This document shows, piece after piece, positions 26,486 to 36,200 of a stretch of 64,000 bases of DNA (within the stretch, counting starts at the first letter, position 1; every line of letters starts with the position of its first letter). The position numbers and the translations under genes were made by a program. Source of the DNA: Steroidobacteraceae bacterium (lineage in GTDB: Bacteria > Pseudomonadota > Gammaproteobacteria > Steroidobacterales > Steroidobacteraceae); contig JALORP010000015.1 of NCBI GenBank assembly GCA_025458865.1, forward strand, positions 1 to 64,000, given 5' to 3'. A model generated the notes under the pieces. The model made no database searches and was not told the DNA's origin. It worked only from the letters and a program-made list of their open reading frames with translations.

Positions 26486-26676
26486 TGCGCCGTACGTCCC
26501 CGAGGTACCGGCCAGCTACAGCTCGCCCGCGCCGCGGCACCTCGTCGAGGGGCAACCGGGCGACTGTTCCGCCTGGGCGGAGAACGTCCGCGGCGACTAT
26601 CTGTCGCGCTGGCTCGGGCTGAAGCAGGGGCGCACCCAAGGCAGCGTTGCTCGCTGGACTGTCGCGGTTTCCTCGC

Positions 26677-26705
26677 TTGCGCGGGGGCAGGTGCTCCACT
26701 ACTCT
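26677..26705 (+). promoter_or_regulatory. candidate promoter for metal permease
   Basis: TTGCGC (26677-26682), a 17-base spacer and TACTCT (26700-26705) would start transcription near 26712, right at the TGTATACA palindrome and the first ATG. A very short 5' leader is implied. The match to consensus is moderate. Confidence 0.35.
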
Positions 26706-26712
26706 CGGCCGT

Positions 26713-26720
26713 TGTATACA
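26713..26720. promoter_or_regulatory. TGTATACA palindrome at the start of the metal permease gene
   Basis: This is the third copy of the palindrome seen at 1146 and 3498. Here it abuts the first possible start codon (26720), so a bound regulator would block transcription start. It suggests shared control with the TRAP region, or simply a second GntR-type regulator elsewhere. Confidence 0.45.
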
Positions 26721-27610
26721 TGCGAGGGATCATGGCCGCCGACGTCACGCTGCTCGTGCTGACCGCCGCCTCGATCGGCTTCCTGCACACCGTGCTCGGC
26801 CCTGACCATTACCTGCCGTTCGTCGCCCTGGCCAAGGCGCGCGCGTGGTCGGCCCGCCGCACGGCGTGTATCACCGGGCTTTGCAGCGGCGCCCACGTGA
26901 TGAGCTCCGTCCTGATCGGCGCGATCGGCATCGCGGCCGGCGCCGCGCTCGAGCGCGTCCTGCACATCGAGGATTTCCGCGGCCACGTCGCGCCGTGGCT
27001 GTTGCTTGGGTTCGGGCTCGCCTACGCAGCCTGGGGCATCCGGCGGGCGCTGCGCGGCGAGTCGCACAGCCACGAGCACTTCCACGCCGATGGTACGCGC
27101 CACAGCCACGACCACGACCACCGGCTAGCGCCGCACCTGCATCCGCACACCGTTGAAAGGCCCCTGCGGCGACCGACCCCGGATCAGTCCGCCTTCACCA
27201 TCGAGCGCATCGCACCGGCCGCCTCGAAGCCCCTCCCGTCGATCACGCCCTGGGCGCTGTTCATCGTGTTCGCCTTCGGGCCCTGCGAGTCGCTGATCCC
27301 GCTGCTCATGTATCCGGCCGCCGAGGCCAACTGGCTGGCCGTGGCCGCCGTCTGTGTCGCGTTCGGCCTGGCGACGCTCGCCACCATGCTTGCCATCGTC
27401 CTGTTGCTGCGCCGCGGGCTCGAGGCCTTCGACTGGAGCGGTCTCGAGCGCTGGACGCACGCCATCGCCGGCGGCGCCATCGCGATCTGCGCCGCCGCGA
27501 TCCTCGCGCTCGGCCACACGCACGCCCACGCGGCCGACGCGGAGCACGGCCACGATCACGGCCACGAGCACAGTCACTCGCATGACGGCGCCAAGGAACA
27601 CACGCACTGA
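26720..27610 (+). CDS. NicO/UreH-type nickel-cobalt permease-like membrane protein, His-rich
   Basis: A membrane protein of 296 residues (292 if started at the second ATG, 26732; the ribosome site does not decide). Helix 1 carries the metal signature LHTVLGPDHYLPF, matching HX4DH of Ni/Co permeases, and a later helix has FGPCESLIPLLMYP, as in UreH-domain proteins. Two His-rich stretches flank the core: a loop about residues 115-140 and a C-terminal tail with repeated H-x-H. It moves Ni2+ or Co2+ across the inner membrane; direction is uncertain. It heads a three-gene cassette with a small basic protein and a bicupin. Confidence 0.85.
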   Translation: MRGIMAADVTLLVLTAASIGFLHTVLGPDHYLPFVALAKARAWSARRTACITGLCSGAHVMSSVLIGAIGIAAGAALERVLHIEDFRGHVAPWLLLGFGLAYAAWGIRRALRGESHSHEHFHADGTRHSHDHDHRLAPHLHPHTVERPLRRPTPDQSAFTIERIAPAASKPLPSITPWALFIVFAFGPCESLIPLLMYPAAEANWLAVAAVCVAFGLATLATMLAIVLLLRRGLEAFDWSGLERWTHAIAGGAIAICAAAILALGHTHAHAADAEHGHDHGHEHSHSHDGAKEHTH

Positions 27611-27655
27611 CGCCCCGCGCCGTTTCGCATCCAATCTCCGGGGGAGGGAGGGACG

Positions 27656-27910
27656 ATGAAGCTGATCAGGCACAAGCGCAGCCGCGAGGCGGAGCGCTGG
27701 CTCAAGCAGGAGATACGCGAACAGAAGACCCGCTATCGCAAGATCGTCGCGGAGCAGGATGCGCTCGCGCCGCAGCGCGAGAAGTGGATCGCTGCGTTCC
27801 TGGAGCGCATCCAGACGCGCGGCTTCAATGTCCACGCGGACATGCTGCGCAAGATCCCCGTCGAGGAGATTCCGCAGAAGCCCAGGCGCAGGTTCAAGGT
27901 CGTGTTCTGA
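27656..27910 (+). CDS. small basic protein of unknown function
   Basis: An 84-residue, strongly basic and helical protein: an Arg/Lys/Glu-rich first half (SREAERWLKQEIREQKTRYRK) suggests a coiled coil. The second half has FNVHADMLRKIPVEEIPQKPRRRFKVVF. There are no cysteines and one histidine, so it is not an obvious metal chaperone. A GGGGGAGGGAGGGAC ribosome site precedes the ATG and the GC-rich third positions are those of a real gene. It sits between the metal permease and the bicupin, with 45 and 28 bp spacing. I do not recognise the family. Confidence 0.75.
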   Translation: MKLIRHKRSREAERWLKQEIREQKTRYRKIVAEQDALAPQREKWIAAFLERIQTRGFNVHADMLRKIPVEEIPQKPRRRFKVVF

Positions 27911-27938
27911 CACGCGCCTCGACACCGGAGGATTGAAC

Positions 27939-28901
27939 ATGGCCCGTCCGCACATTGAGCCTTTCGTCGAGACTGACGTCGCCTGGAAGAAGATGACCCT
28001 GCCGGGCTTCGGCAGGGGCATGCGATACAAGATTCTTTCGCTCGACACCGACACCGGCGCCTGCTCGATGAAGGTGATGCTCGAGCCGGGCTACCGGCAG
28101 CCGCCCGGCATGAGCTACTCGGAAATGGAGCTGTTCGTCCTGTCCGGATCCGTGACGGTCGGCGACCAGGTGCACGGCCCCGGCTTCTACTTCTTCGTCC
28201 CGGCGGGCGTGGCGATGCCGGCCCTGTCCGCGCCGCGCGGCGCGCAGCTGCTGATGTTCTACAACTACGGCGAGCCGAGCTTCGTCGAGTCGGACTCGGA
28301 CCACGCGGGAGCCGAGCGGCACCGCTACTCCGTCGTCAATTCCTACGAGGGGATGAGCTGGACCTCGACGAACTTCTACCCGGCGACGGCGCCCGGCTGC
28401 CTCGTCAAGGTGCTGCGCTTCGACCAGCGCACGCAGGCGTTCACCTTCCTGTACTGCATGACGGCGAATTTCTGGCAGGACAACATCAGCTACCACGACT
28501 GCGCCGAGGAGAGCTACCACATCTGGGGCACCTCCTGGATGATGCAGTTCGGCGACCTGCCGACGGGCGGATACTTCTGGCGGCCGCCTTACATCAACCA
28601 CGGCGCCTTCGCCTGCAAGTACGGCACGCTCGCGCTGGGGCGCACGGACTCGCAGCTCTACAACCACTTCCACTTCAACCCATGGACGACGCCCGAGGAG
28701 AACCTCGAGCGCGCGGCGAGCCGCATGCAGCACTGGAAGCCGGACCTCTACAAGTGGGTTGCGACCGGCGACCACAACCACCCGGTGGACTTCGAGTACC
28801 CGGGCGACCACGGCCACGCGCACGGCGACGTGCCGCACCACCATGGCGACCACAACGTGGCGCACAGCCACGGGCCGAAGCGGCGGCGCATGCGCAAGTA
28901 G
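27939..28901 (+). CDS. bicupin protein with His-rich C-terminal tail
   Basis: A 320-residue protein with two cupin barrels. The first (about 40-105) contains YSEMELFVLSGSVTVGD and VPAGVAMP. The second (about 150-245) has the metal-like set SYHDCAEESYHIWG, then PPYINHGAF and NHFHFNPW. It resembles uncharacterised DUF4437-type cupins. The last 50 residues have a dozen or more His (GDHGHAHG, PHHHGD, AHSHG) before a basic end. It follows a Ni/Co-type permease that also has His-rich parts, which suggests a nickel- or cobalt-dependent cupin (inference). Dioxygenase and isomerase activities are both known for cupins; the reaction is not assigned. Confidence 0.82.
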   Translation: MARPHIEPFVETDVAWKKMTLPGFGRGMRYKILSLDTDTGACSMKVMLEPGYRQPPGMSYSEMELFVLSGSVTVGDQVHGPGFYFFVPAGVAMPALSAPRGAQLLMFYNYGEPSFVESDSDHAGAERHRYSVVNSYEGMSWTSTNFYPATAPGCLVKVLRFDQRTQAFTFLYCMTANFWQDNISYHDCAEESYHIWGTSWMMQFGDLPTGGYFWRPPYINHGAFACKYGTLALGRTDSQLYNHFHFNPWTTPEENLERAASRMQHWKPDLYKWVATGDHNHPVDFEYPGDHGHAHGDVPHHHGDHNVAHSHGPKRRRMRK

Positions 28902-29259
28902 TCGACCCAGGATCCGGTCGCCGGCCGGCGCGTCACCTGGAGCACAGGCGTGCGCTGACCGGGGCGGCGATCAGGGCCCCCGCCAGGCGTCCGAGGCTTT
29001 CTTCTCGTCGATCTTGTCGCCGTCGGCGTCGGAGTGGCGGTACCCGCCGTCCCGGACGCGCTCCTGCGCGGCGAGCAGCGGCATGGCCTGCTTGAGGGGA
29101 TTCACCGGGATCACGGGGGCTGCCTGCGGACGAAACGCCGAGCTTGTACACACGGTCCGCCCCTCGCGGCTGTTCAGATTCATCCGGCGGGTTCGCACCG
29201 GCGGCGGGACAGGTCGGCCTGAGGTATGCTGGAAGACCCCAAGTCCCCGGGTCCTGCCC
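28902..29259. other. 358-bp region between bicupin and aminotransferase
   Basis: No RNA gene or clear promoter was recognised. A short minus-strand frame with coding-like third positions lies at 28971-29183 and is listed separately. A TTGTACAC element occurs near 29143 but lacks the TGTATACA core. Confidence 0.4.
28971..29183 (-). CDS. possible small protein of unknown function
   Basis: The minus strand can encode a 70-residue protein starting MNLNSREGRTVC and ending with DADGDKIDEKKASDAWRGP. The GC-rich third codon positions look like a real gene, and the acidic end recalls an EF-hand-like D-x-D-x-D run, but only one such run exists. No ribosome site is obvious and no family was recognised. 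Confidence 0.3.
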   Translation of the reverse strand: MNLNSREGRTVCTSSAFRPQAAPVIPVNPLKQAMPLLAAQERVRDGGYRHSDADGDKIDEKKASDAWRGP

Positions 29260-30522
29260 ATGGCCAAGACGCAGATCCCAGCGAGTTCCGCCCTGTCCAA
29301 CGTGCGTTACGAGATCCGCGGGCGGCTGGCCCGACGCGCCCACGAGATGGAGCGCATGGGCTACGAGATCATCTCCCTCAACATCGGCAATCCGGGCGCC
29401 TTCGGATTCCGCGCGCCCGAGACCATGCGCCTGGCCATGATCGAGAACCTGGCCGCGGCCGAGGGCTACTGCCACCAGAAGGGCATCTTCCCGGCCCGCG
29501 AGGCCGTGGTCATGCAACAGCAGGACCGCGGGGTGCTCGACGTCACGGCCGACGACGTATTCATCGGCAACGGCGTCAGCGAACTCATCGACCTCGTTCT
29601 GCGCGCCCTTCTCGAGCCCGGCGACGAGGTGCTCGTGCCGAGCCCCGACTACCCGCTGTGGACCGCGGCGGTGACGCTGAACGGCGGGCGCGCGATCCAC
29701 TATCCCTGCCGCCCGGAGCGGGGGTTCGAGCCGGATCCGGAGGAAGTGGCCCGCCTCGTCACCCGCCGGACGCGCGCCATCGTGGTGATCAACCCGAACA
29801 ACCCGACCGGCGCGGTGTACTCGCGCGAGACGCTCGCGGCGCTGGCCCGGCTCGCGGAGCAGCACCGGCTCGTGGTCTTCGCCGACGAGATCTACGACGG
29901 CATGACCTACGACGGCGCCGAGTTCGTGCCGATGGCAACGCTGGTCCGGGAGACGCTCTGCGGCACGCTGTCGGGGCTGTCCAAGGTGTACCGCGCCTGC
30001 GGCTACCGCGTGGGCTGGGCGGTGTTCTCCGGGGCCCGCGACCAGGCGGCTGCCTACATGCAGGGCCTCGAGCTCCTGAGCTCGCTGCGATTGTGCAGTA
30101 ACGTGCCCGGCCAGTGGGCCGTGCAGACCGCCCTCGGCGGTTACCAGAGCATCCGCGACCTCGTGTCGCCCGGCGGGCGCCTGCACCAGTCCCGCCAGGC
30201 GATCGTCGAAGGCGTCGCCGCGAGCCGCCACCTTGCGCTCACCCCGCCGCGCGGGGCGCTGTACGCCTTCGTCAAGGTCAGGCGCGACCACCTGCCCGAC
30301 TTCGACGACCAGGCCTTCGCCCTCGACCTGCTCGAGAACCGGCACGTGCTGGTGGCGCCCGGCGTCAGCTTCAACGTGCCTTACAACGACCACTTCCGGA
30401 TCACCAACCTGCCCGATGCAGAGACGCTGCGCACCGTGTTCACGCGCATCGAGGAGGAGCTCGACTCCTGGGCGTCCGGCAAGACCTCGCGCGGCGGCGG
30501 CGCCCTCAGGGCCGTCCAGTGA
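29260..30522 (+). CDS. PLP-dependent aminotransferase, fold type I (AlaA/AspC-like)
   Basis: A 420-residue class I aminotransferase. The motifs are in order: ISLNIGNPGAFGF at the N terminus, GNGVSELIDL, PSPDYPLWTAAVTLNGG, INPNNPTGAVYS and FADEIYDGMTYDG; the PLP lysine is in SGLSKVYRACGYRVGW and the carboxylate-binding Arg in HFRITNLP. The pattern is closest to AlaA-type alanine:2-oxoglutarate aminotransferases. The ATG start lacks a good ribosome site. It is followed by the AddB-like gene 45 bp later. Confidence 0.92.
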   Translation: MAKTQIPASSALSNVRYEIRGRLARRAHEMERMGYEIISLNIGNPGAFGFRAPETMRLAMIENLAAAEGYCHQKGIFPAREAVVMQQQDRGVLDVTADDVFIGNGVSELIDLVLRALLEPGDEVLVPSPDYPLWTAAVTLNGGRAIHYPCRPERGFEPDPEEVARLVTRRTRAIVVINPNNPTGAVYSRETLAALARLAEQHRLVVFADEIYDGMTYDGAEFVPMATLVRETLCGTLSGLSKVYRACGYRVGWAVFSGARDQAAAYMQGLELLSSLRLCSNVPGQWAVQTALGGYQSIRDLVSPGGRLHQSRQAIVEGVAASRHLALTPPRGALYAFVKVRRDHLPDFDDQAFALDLLENRHVLVAPGVSFNVPYNDHFRITNLPDAETLRTVFTRIEEELDSWASGKTSRGGGALRAVQ

Positions 30523-30567
30523 GCCCGCCCTGGGCGTAGTGTGGCGGGGAGTCCTGCGAGCCCCGCC

Positions 30568-33210
30568 ATGACCACCGACGACCCGCTCCTCAATCACCTC
30601 GATACCGGCGGCAGCGTCGTCACGGCGACGCGGCGGCAGGCGCGCCTGCTGCGCCGGCGTCACGAGGCGGCCCAGCGCCGCGCCGGGCGCAGGGTCTGGC
30701 GGAGCGCCGACGTGGTGCCCGTGGATGCCTGGCTCGAGCGCTGCTGGGCGGAGGCAGCGGCCGACGGCGATGCCGAGCAGCTGCTGAGCTCCGCCGAAGC
30801 GGCCTGGCCATGGAGGCGGCAGGTGCGCCAGGAGGCGCACGGCGGCCTGCTGGAGGAGCGCGATCTCGGCGGCGCGGCGCGGGCCGCCTGGGTCGCCCTG
30901 AGGGCGCACGGCGGTCGGTTGACCGACCTCGGCGGTGGCCTTCTCACGAGGGACCAGCAGGCGTTCCGGGACTGGGCGCTCGCGGTGGAGGCGGACCTGG
31001 CGGGGCAGGGGTGGCTCGATCCTGACCTGCTGCCGGCGGCGCTGGTCGAGCGTGCCGCCCGATTCGCGCCGCGCCATCGGGTGCTCTTTGCCGGGTTCGA
31101 GCGGCCCACCCCGATCCTGCGCCGGCTCGCCGATGCCATCGGAGCTGCCGGGGGCGCCGCCGCCTTCGCGCCGGCGCCCGCGGCCGCAGCGCGGATCACC
31201 CGCCATGCGGCCGAGCACGCGGAGGACGAACTCGAGGCCGCGCTCGACTGGCTGGCCTTGCGCCTCGCCGAATCGCCGGACTCGATCCTGGGCGTCGTGA
31301 TGCCCGACCTCGCCACGCGCCGCGGTGGGGTAGCCCGTGCGTTCGAGGCCGCGCTGCAGCCGGCGCTCGAGTGGCCCGGACGCCTCGAACGGGACCGCCT
31401 CGTGGACTTCGCCGGCGGCCCCCCGCTCGCGAGCGCGCAGGTCGTCGGTGACGCGCTGGCCTGCCTCGAGGCGGCGCCGCTCGTGGAACTGCGCCATGCG
31501 AGCCGCTGGCTGCGCAGCCGTTACCTCGGCCCGCACGAGGAACTCGAGGCCCGCCTGGGACTGGAGTCGAGGCTGCGACGGCGGGGCCTGTTCTCCCTGT
31601 CCTGCTCCGCGCTCGAGGCCGAGGCGCGCGCGGCCGGTTGCGCCGCGCTGGGCACCGCGCTCGCGGCCTCGGAGGAACTCGGGCGCGGGCCGGCGCGGCG
31701 GCGGCCGAGCGAGTGGGCCAGTGCCTTCGGCAGCCTGCTGCAGGCCTGGGGCTGGCCCGCCCGCAGGCCGCTCGCCAGCGACGAATTCCAGTACGCAGAG
31801 CGCTTCCGCGAAGCGCTCTCGCGGCTGGCCGGGCTGGATCGCGTCGTGCCGCCGCTCGCGGCCGGCGAGGCCCGGGCGGAGCTCGCCGGGATCTGCGCGG
31901 CGCCGTTCCAGCCCGAGCGGGGCGACGCCCGCGTGCTCGTCTACGACGACTTCGAGGCGCCCGGTCTCACGCTCGATGGGCTGTGGGTGAGCGGCGTGAC
32001 GGCATCGGCGTGGCCCCGCTCGCCGTCGCCCGACCCGTTCCTGCCGCTGGCGCTCCAGCGCCGGCTGGCGCTGCCTGGCGCCACCGCGGAGGCGTGCCGC
32101 GACGAGGCCCTGGCGACCACGGCGGCGTGGCTTTGCACCGCGCCGGAGGTGGTACTGAGCTGGCCGCTGAGGCAGGACGACGCCAGGGCCGAGGCGAGCC
32201 GGCTGGTTCCGTCGAATCTCGAGGCGCACGCGCGGCGACCGAGGGCTCCCGGCCGCACGAGGCTCATGGCCGGCCACGCCGTGCGCGAAGGAATCAGCGA
32301 CGATCGCGCGCCTGCGCTCGAGCCATCCCGGGCGCGGGGGGGAGCGCGCATCCTCGAGCTGCAGGCCCAGTGCCCCTTCAGGGCGTTCGCGGAACTGCGC
32401 CTCGGCGCGCGCGAACTCGACGAACCCGCGCCAGGCGTGGACCGGCGCGTCCGCGGACTCGCGCTGCACGCGGCCCTCGAGCGGGCGTGGCGGGAGCTCG
32501 GCGACAGCGCGGCCCTGCTTTCGCTGGACGAAGCCGGCCGGGCCGCGATCGCGCGGCGCTGCGTCGCGGCCGCGCTGGAGCGGGAACTGCCTGCGCAGAC
32601 CCCGCCACGGCTGGCCCGGCTGGAGGCCGAATGGCAGGAGGCCGCCGTGGTGGCGCTGCTCGCCGCGGACGCCGAGCGCGATCCCTTCGAGGTGGTCGCG
32701 GTCGAAGAGGCGCTGCAGACGACCTTCGCCGGCGTGCCGCTCCGCCTGCGCGTGGACCGCATCGATCGCACGTCATCGGGCCTCGTGCTCATCGATTACA
32801 AGACCGGCGCGCCCCGGCAGGCGCAGTGGCGCGGGGCGAGACCGGATGCGCCGCAGCTTCCGCTGTATGCCGTCGTGACCCCTGGCGATGTCGCAGCCAT
32901 CGCCTTCGTGGCCGTGCAGAACCAGGGTGCCCGTTACCTCGCCCTCGGCGAGCCGGACGCGGAGGTGCCGGGCCTCACGCCCGCGGACCGCTTCAGGATC
33001 GCGGAAGACGGCGAGCAGGGCCTCGCATGGCCCGAGATCAAGGCCCGCTGGGCGGCGTGGCTGGAGCGGCTGCTCGAGCAGCACCGCGCGGGTGATGCGG
33101 CAGTGGATCCGAAGCAGCCGCAGACCTGCCGCCTGTGCCATCTCGGCACGCTCTGCCGGGTGGATCGTCGCGCCGTCGGTGAGGAGCCGGAGGCGAGTGA
33201 CGATGCCTGA
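30568..33210 (+). CDS. AddB-like PD-(D/E)XK nuclease, DNA repair
   Basis: An 880-residue protein resembling the 'probable DNA repair' AddB-type nuclease group. The C-terminal RecB-like nuclease core has LVLIDYKTGAP with D743 and K745. Cysteines at 602 (QAQCPF), 854, 857 and 863 (TCRLCHLGTLC) form the 4Fe-4S staple typical of AddB. The N-terminal region is a degenerate helicase-like domain without a clear Walker A. It acts with the AddA-like helicase encoded next, whose start overlaps this stop by eight bases, to process double-strand DNA ends. The ATG at 30568 is chosen over the upstream GTG. Confidence 0.88.
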   Translation: MTTDDPLLNHLDTGGSVVTATRRQARLLRRRHEAAQRRAGRRVWRSADVVPVDAWLERCWAEAAADGDAEQLLSSAEAAWPWRRQVRQEAHGGLLEERDLGGAARAAWVALRAHGGRLTDLGGGLLTRDQQAFRDWALAVEADLAGQGWLDPDLLPAALVERAARFAPRHRVLFAGFERPTPILRRLADAIGAAGGAAAFAPAPAAAARITRHAAEHAEDELEAALDWLALRLAESPDSILGVVMPDLATRRGGVARAFEAALQPALEWPGRLERDRLVDFAGGPPLASAQVVGDALACLEAAPLVELRHASRWLRSRYLGPHEELEARLGLESRLRRRGLFSLSCSALEAEARAAGCAALGTALAASEELGRGPARRRPSEWASAFGSLLQAWGWPARRPLASDEFQYAERFREALSRLAGLDRVVPPLAAGEARAELAGICAAPFQPERGDARVLVYDDFEAPGLTLDGLWVSGVTASAWPRSPSPDPFLPLALQRRLALPGATAEACRDEALATTAAWLCTAPEVVLSWPLRQDDARAEASRLVPSNLEAHARRPRAPGRTRLMAGHAVREGISDDRAPALEPSRARGGARILELQAQCPFRAFAELRLGARELDEPAPGVDRRVRGLALHAALERAWRELGDSAALLSLDEAGRAAIARRCVAAALERELPAQTPPRLARLEAEWQEAAVVALLAADAERDPFEVVAVEEALQTTFAGVPLRLRVDRIDRTSSGLVLIDYKTGAPRQAQWRGARPDAPQLPLYAVVTPGDVAAIAFVAVQNQGARYLALGEPDAEVPGLTPADRFRIAEDGEQGLAWPEIKARWAAWLERLLEQHRAGDAAVDPKQPQTCRLCHLGTLCRVDRRAVGEEPEASDDA

Positions 33211-36200
33211 TCCCGCGGCACAGGACGCTCGCGCGCGGCAGCGCGCCCTCGACCCGGAGCATTCCTTCGTCGTGCAGGCGCCGGCGGGATCCGGCAAGAC
33301 GAGCCTGCTGACGCAGCGCTTCCTGCGGCTGCTCGCCTGCGTCGAGCGGCCCGAGGAAGTCGTCGCGATCACGTTCACGCGCAAGGCAGCCGCGGAAATG
33401 CGGCATCGCATCGTCGCCGCGCTCGCGTCCGCAGCCGCAGGTCCGCCTGCGGGGGACTCCGAGGCGGAGCGCCTGACCCACGGGCTCGCGGTCGAGGCGC
33501 TGGCCAACTCGCGGCGACGCGGCTGGGATCTCGAGCGTCACCCGTCGCGGCTGCACGTCCAGACGATCGACGGGTTCAACCACTGGCTCGCGCGGCGAAT
33601 GCCGCTCGCCGCTCGCATTGCGCTCTCGCCGGACCTTGCGGACGACGCGGCCTCGATCCACGCGCTGGCTGCGCGACGCCTGGTCGCGCGGCTGGAGGAG
33701 GAGGGCGAGGTCGCGGCCGCGCTCGCGCGCCTCGCTCGTTTGCTCGGGTACGACCCGGCGCGTCTCGCGGAAACCCTGGCCGGCATGCTCGGCAGACGCG
33801 AACTGTGGCTGCCGAAGGTGCTGGAACTCGCGCGGGGAGGGCGCGCGCGCGAGGAGATGGAGGGACTGCTGGCCGCGGCGCTCGAGCGCGAGCTGGCGTC
33901 CATCCGGGCCTGCCTGTCCGGCGGGCCCGCCGAGGCCGCGATCTTGCTGCTCTCCGAGGCGGCCGCAGCCGACCCCGGGGGTCCGCTGGCGCCACTGGCC
34001 GGCGTCTGCGCGCTGCCGCCGGCCTGCGCCGGCGCGGCCGAGGCATGGCGATGCCTCGCGGGTGCGCTGCTCACGAAGCAGGGCAGGCCGCGCGCGCGCC
34101 TCGACAAGAACACGGGTTTCCCGCCCGCGCTGCGAAAGCTCAAGGAGCAGTTGCTCGCATTGCTGCAGGCGCTCGCGGCCGATGAAGCCGCGGTGGGTGC
34201 GCTCGCCGCCGTGGACAGGCTGCCGCCCGCGCGCTACACGGACGCGCAATGGCAGCTGGTGGAAGCCTTGCGGGCCATCCTGGTCCCGGCGGCGGCGGAG
34301 CTGCAGGCGGTGTTCGCCGAGCTGCGTCAGGTGGACCACGCGGCCGTCGCGGCCGCGGCCCGCAGCGCTCTGGGCGCCGAGGACTCGCCGTCCGAACTCG
34401 CGCTGGCGCTGGAGTACCGCCTGCGTCACCTGCTGGTGGACGAGTACCAGGACACGGCGCCCGCGCAGGAGGCGCTGCTGCGGCGCCTGGTGGCGGGCTG
34501 GCAGCCCGGCGACGGCCACACCTTGTTCTGCGTCGGCGACCCGATGCAGTCCATCTACGGCTTCCGCGAAGCCGACGTCACGCTGTTCCTCGAGGCGCAG
34601 GTCCGCGGCATCGGGGGCGTGGCGCTCGAGCCGCTCGTGCTGGAGCGCAATTTCCGCTCGTGCCGCGCCATCGTGGACTGGGCGAACGCCGCGTTCGCCC
34701 GGCTCCTGCCGCAGCAGGAGGATTACGAACGCGGCGCCGTGCGCCACGCGCCGAGCGTTCCCACGCGCGACGATGAACCCGCGGCGGGCGTCACCGTCCA
34801 TCCGGGGCTCGGCCCCGACGCGCAGCGCGACGCGGGGATCGTCGCGCGGCTCGCGGCAGAGGCGGTCGCGGAGATCCGGGCCCTCGAGTCGGCCGGGGAG
34901 GCGCGCAGCGTCGCCATACTGGTGCGCAGCCGCAGCTCGCTGCCGCCGGTCCTCGCGGCCCTGCGGCGGGCGGGCGTCGAGTATCGCGGCGTGGAACTCG
35001 ACAGCCTGGGCGAGCGTCCCGCGGTGCGCGACCTGCTCGCCCTGGCGCGGGCGCTGCTGCACCTGGGCGACAGGACGGCGTGGCTCGCGGTACTGAGGGC
35101 ACCGTGGTGCGGGCTCGCGCTCGCGGACCTGCACGCCCTCTGCGAAGGCGATACCGAGACCACGGTGCTCGCGCTGCTGGATCGGCGCCGGGCGGCGCTC
35201 AGCGAGGATGGCGCCGCCCGCATCGCCCGGGTCCTGCCGGTATTGCGCGACGCGCTCGACGACCTCGGCCGCGAACCGCTGGGATCGACGGTGCGCGCGG
35301 CGTGGCTGGCGCTCGGGGGGCCGGCCGTGGTGGACGATCCCTCCGACCTCGAGAACGCGAGCGCGTGCTTCGACGCGCTCGACGACCTCGCCGCCGGGAC
35401 GGACGGCCCGCCGGAGGCGTCGGCGGTGGAACGGGCGATCGAGGGACTCATGGCCTCGCCGGTCGGCAGCCCCGAGGCGCGCGTGCAGGTGATGACGATA
35501 CACAAGGCCAAGGGGCTCGAGTTCGATACCGTGATCCTGCCGTCGCTGGAACGCGCCGTGCCCGCGGCCGACCGCCAGCTGCTGTACTGGGCGCCGGTGG
35601 CCGTCGCGCCGGGCAGGCGCGGCATCGTGCTGGCGAGCCGTGGCGACGAGCCTGCCGACCGCGGCGACGACCCGCTCGAGCGCTGGATGCGCAGGCTCGA
35701 GCGCGAGCGCTCGCGACTCGAGCTGGGCCGGCTGGCCTACGTGGCGGTTACGCGGGCGCGCCGGCGGCTGCACCTCGTGGGTGCGGCGCGCGTGGACGAG
35801 TCAGGGGAGGAAGGTCCTCAACTCGCCGCGCCGCGCGAAGACACGCTGCTGGGCGTGCTCTGGCCCGCCTTGCGGGATGCCTTCGAGACGGCGCTTGCCG
35901 GGGAGTCGGAGCCGGGCCGCGGGCACGCGGCGCCGGCCGAGAGGCCGCGCGCTTGCGCGCCGGCGCTGATGCGCCTGCCCGCGGGCTATGCACCGCCGCC
36001 GACGCCGGAAGGCCATGGGGGCGCGGGCTCCGTCGAGGCGCGCGGCAGGCCGGGTGCCGTCCGCCCCGAGTTCGACTGGGCCGGCGAACAGGCGCGGGCG
36101 GTGGGCGCGGTCGTGCACCGAGAACTCGAGCGCCTGGCGCGGGAGCGCTTGCCGGCCCGGGACTTGCCGCGCGCAAGCCGGCGCTGGCGCCTGGAGCTGC

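Noticed and set aside
26424-26762. Plus-strand frame of 112 codons spanning the gap before the permease
   Set aside because: It begins inside the oxidoreductase gene and has no recognised product. The part in the gap (PASYSSPAPRHLVEGQPGDC) looks protein-like, but nothing supports translation.
29141-29152. TTGTACAC near the aminotransferase as a GntR-type site
   Set aside because: It does not share the TGTATACA core and is likely chance.
28933-32469. Very long open frame (over 1100 codons) on the minus strand
   Set aside because: It is antisense to the aminotransferase and the AddB-like gene, both with strong motifs. Its sequence is Arg-, Gly- and Glu-rich low complexity, typical of the reverse of GC-rich genes.
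33038-35773. 900-codon minus-strand frame
   Set aside because: It is antisense to the clear UvrD/RecB-like helicase and has the composition of a shadow frame.
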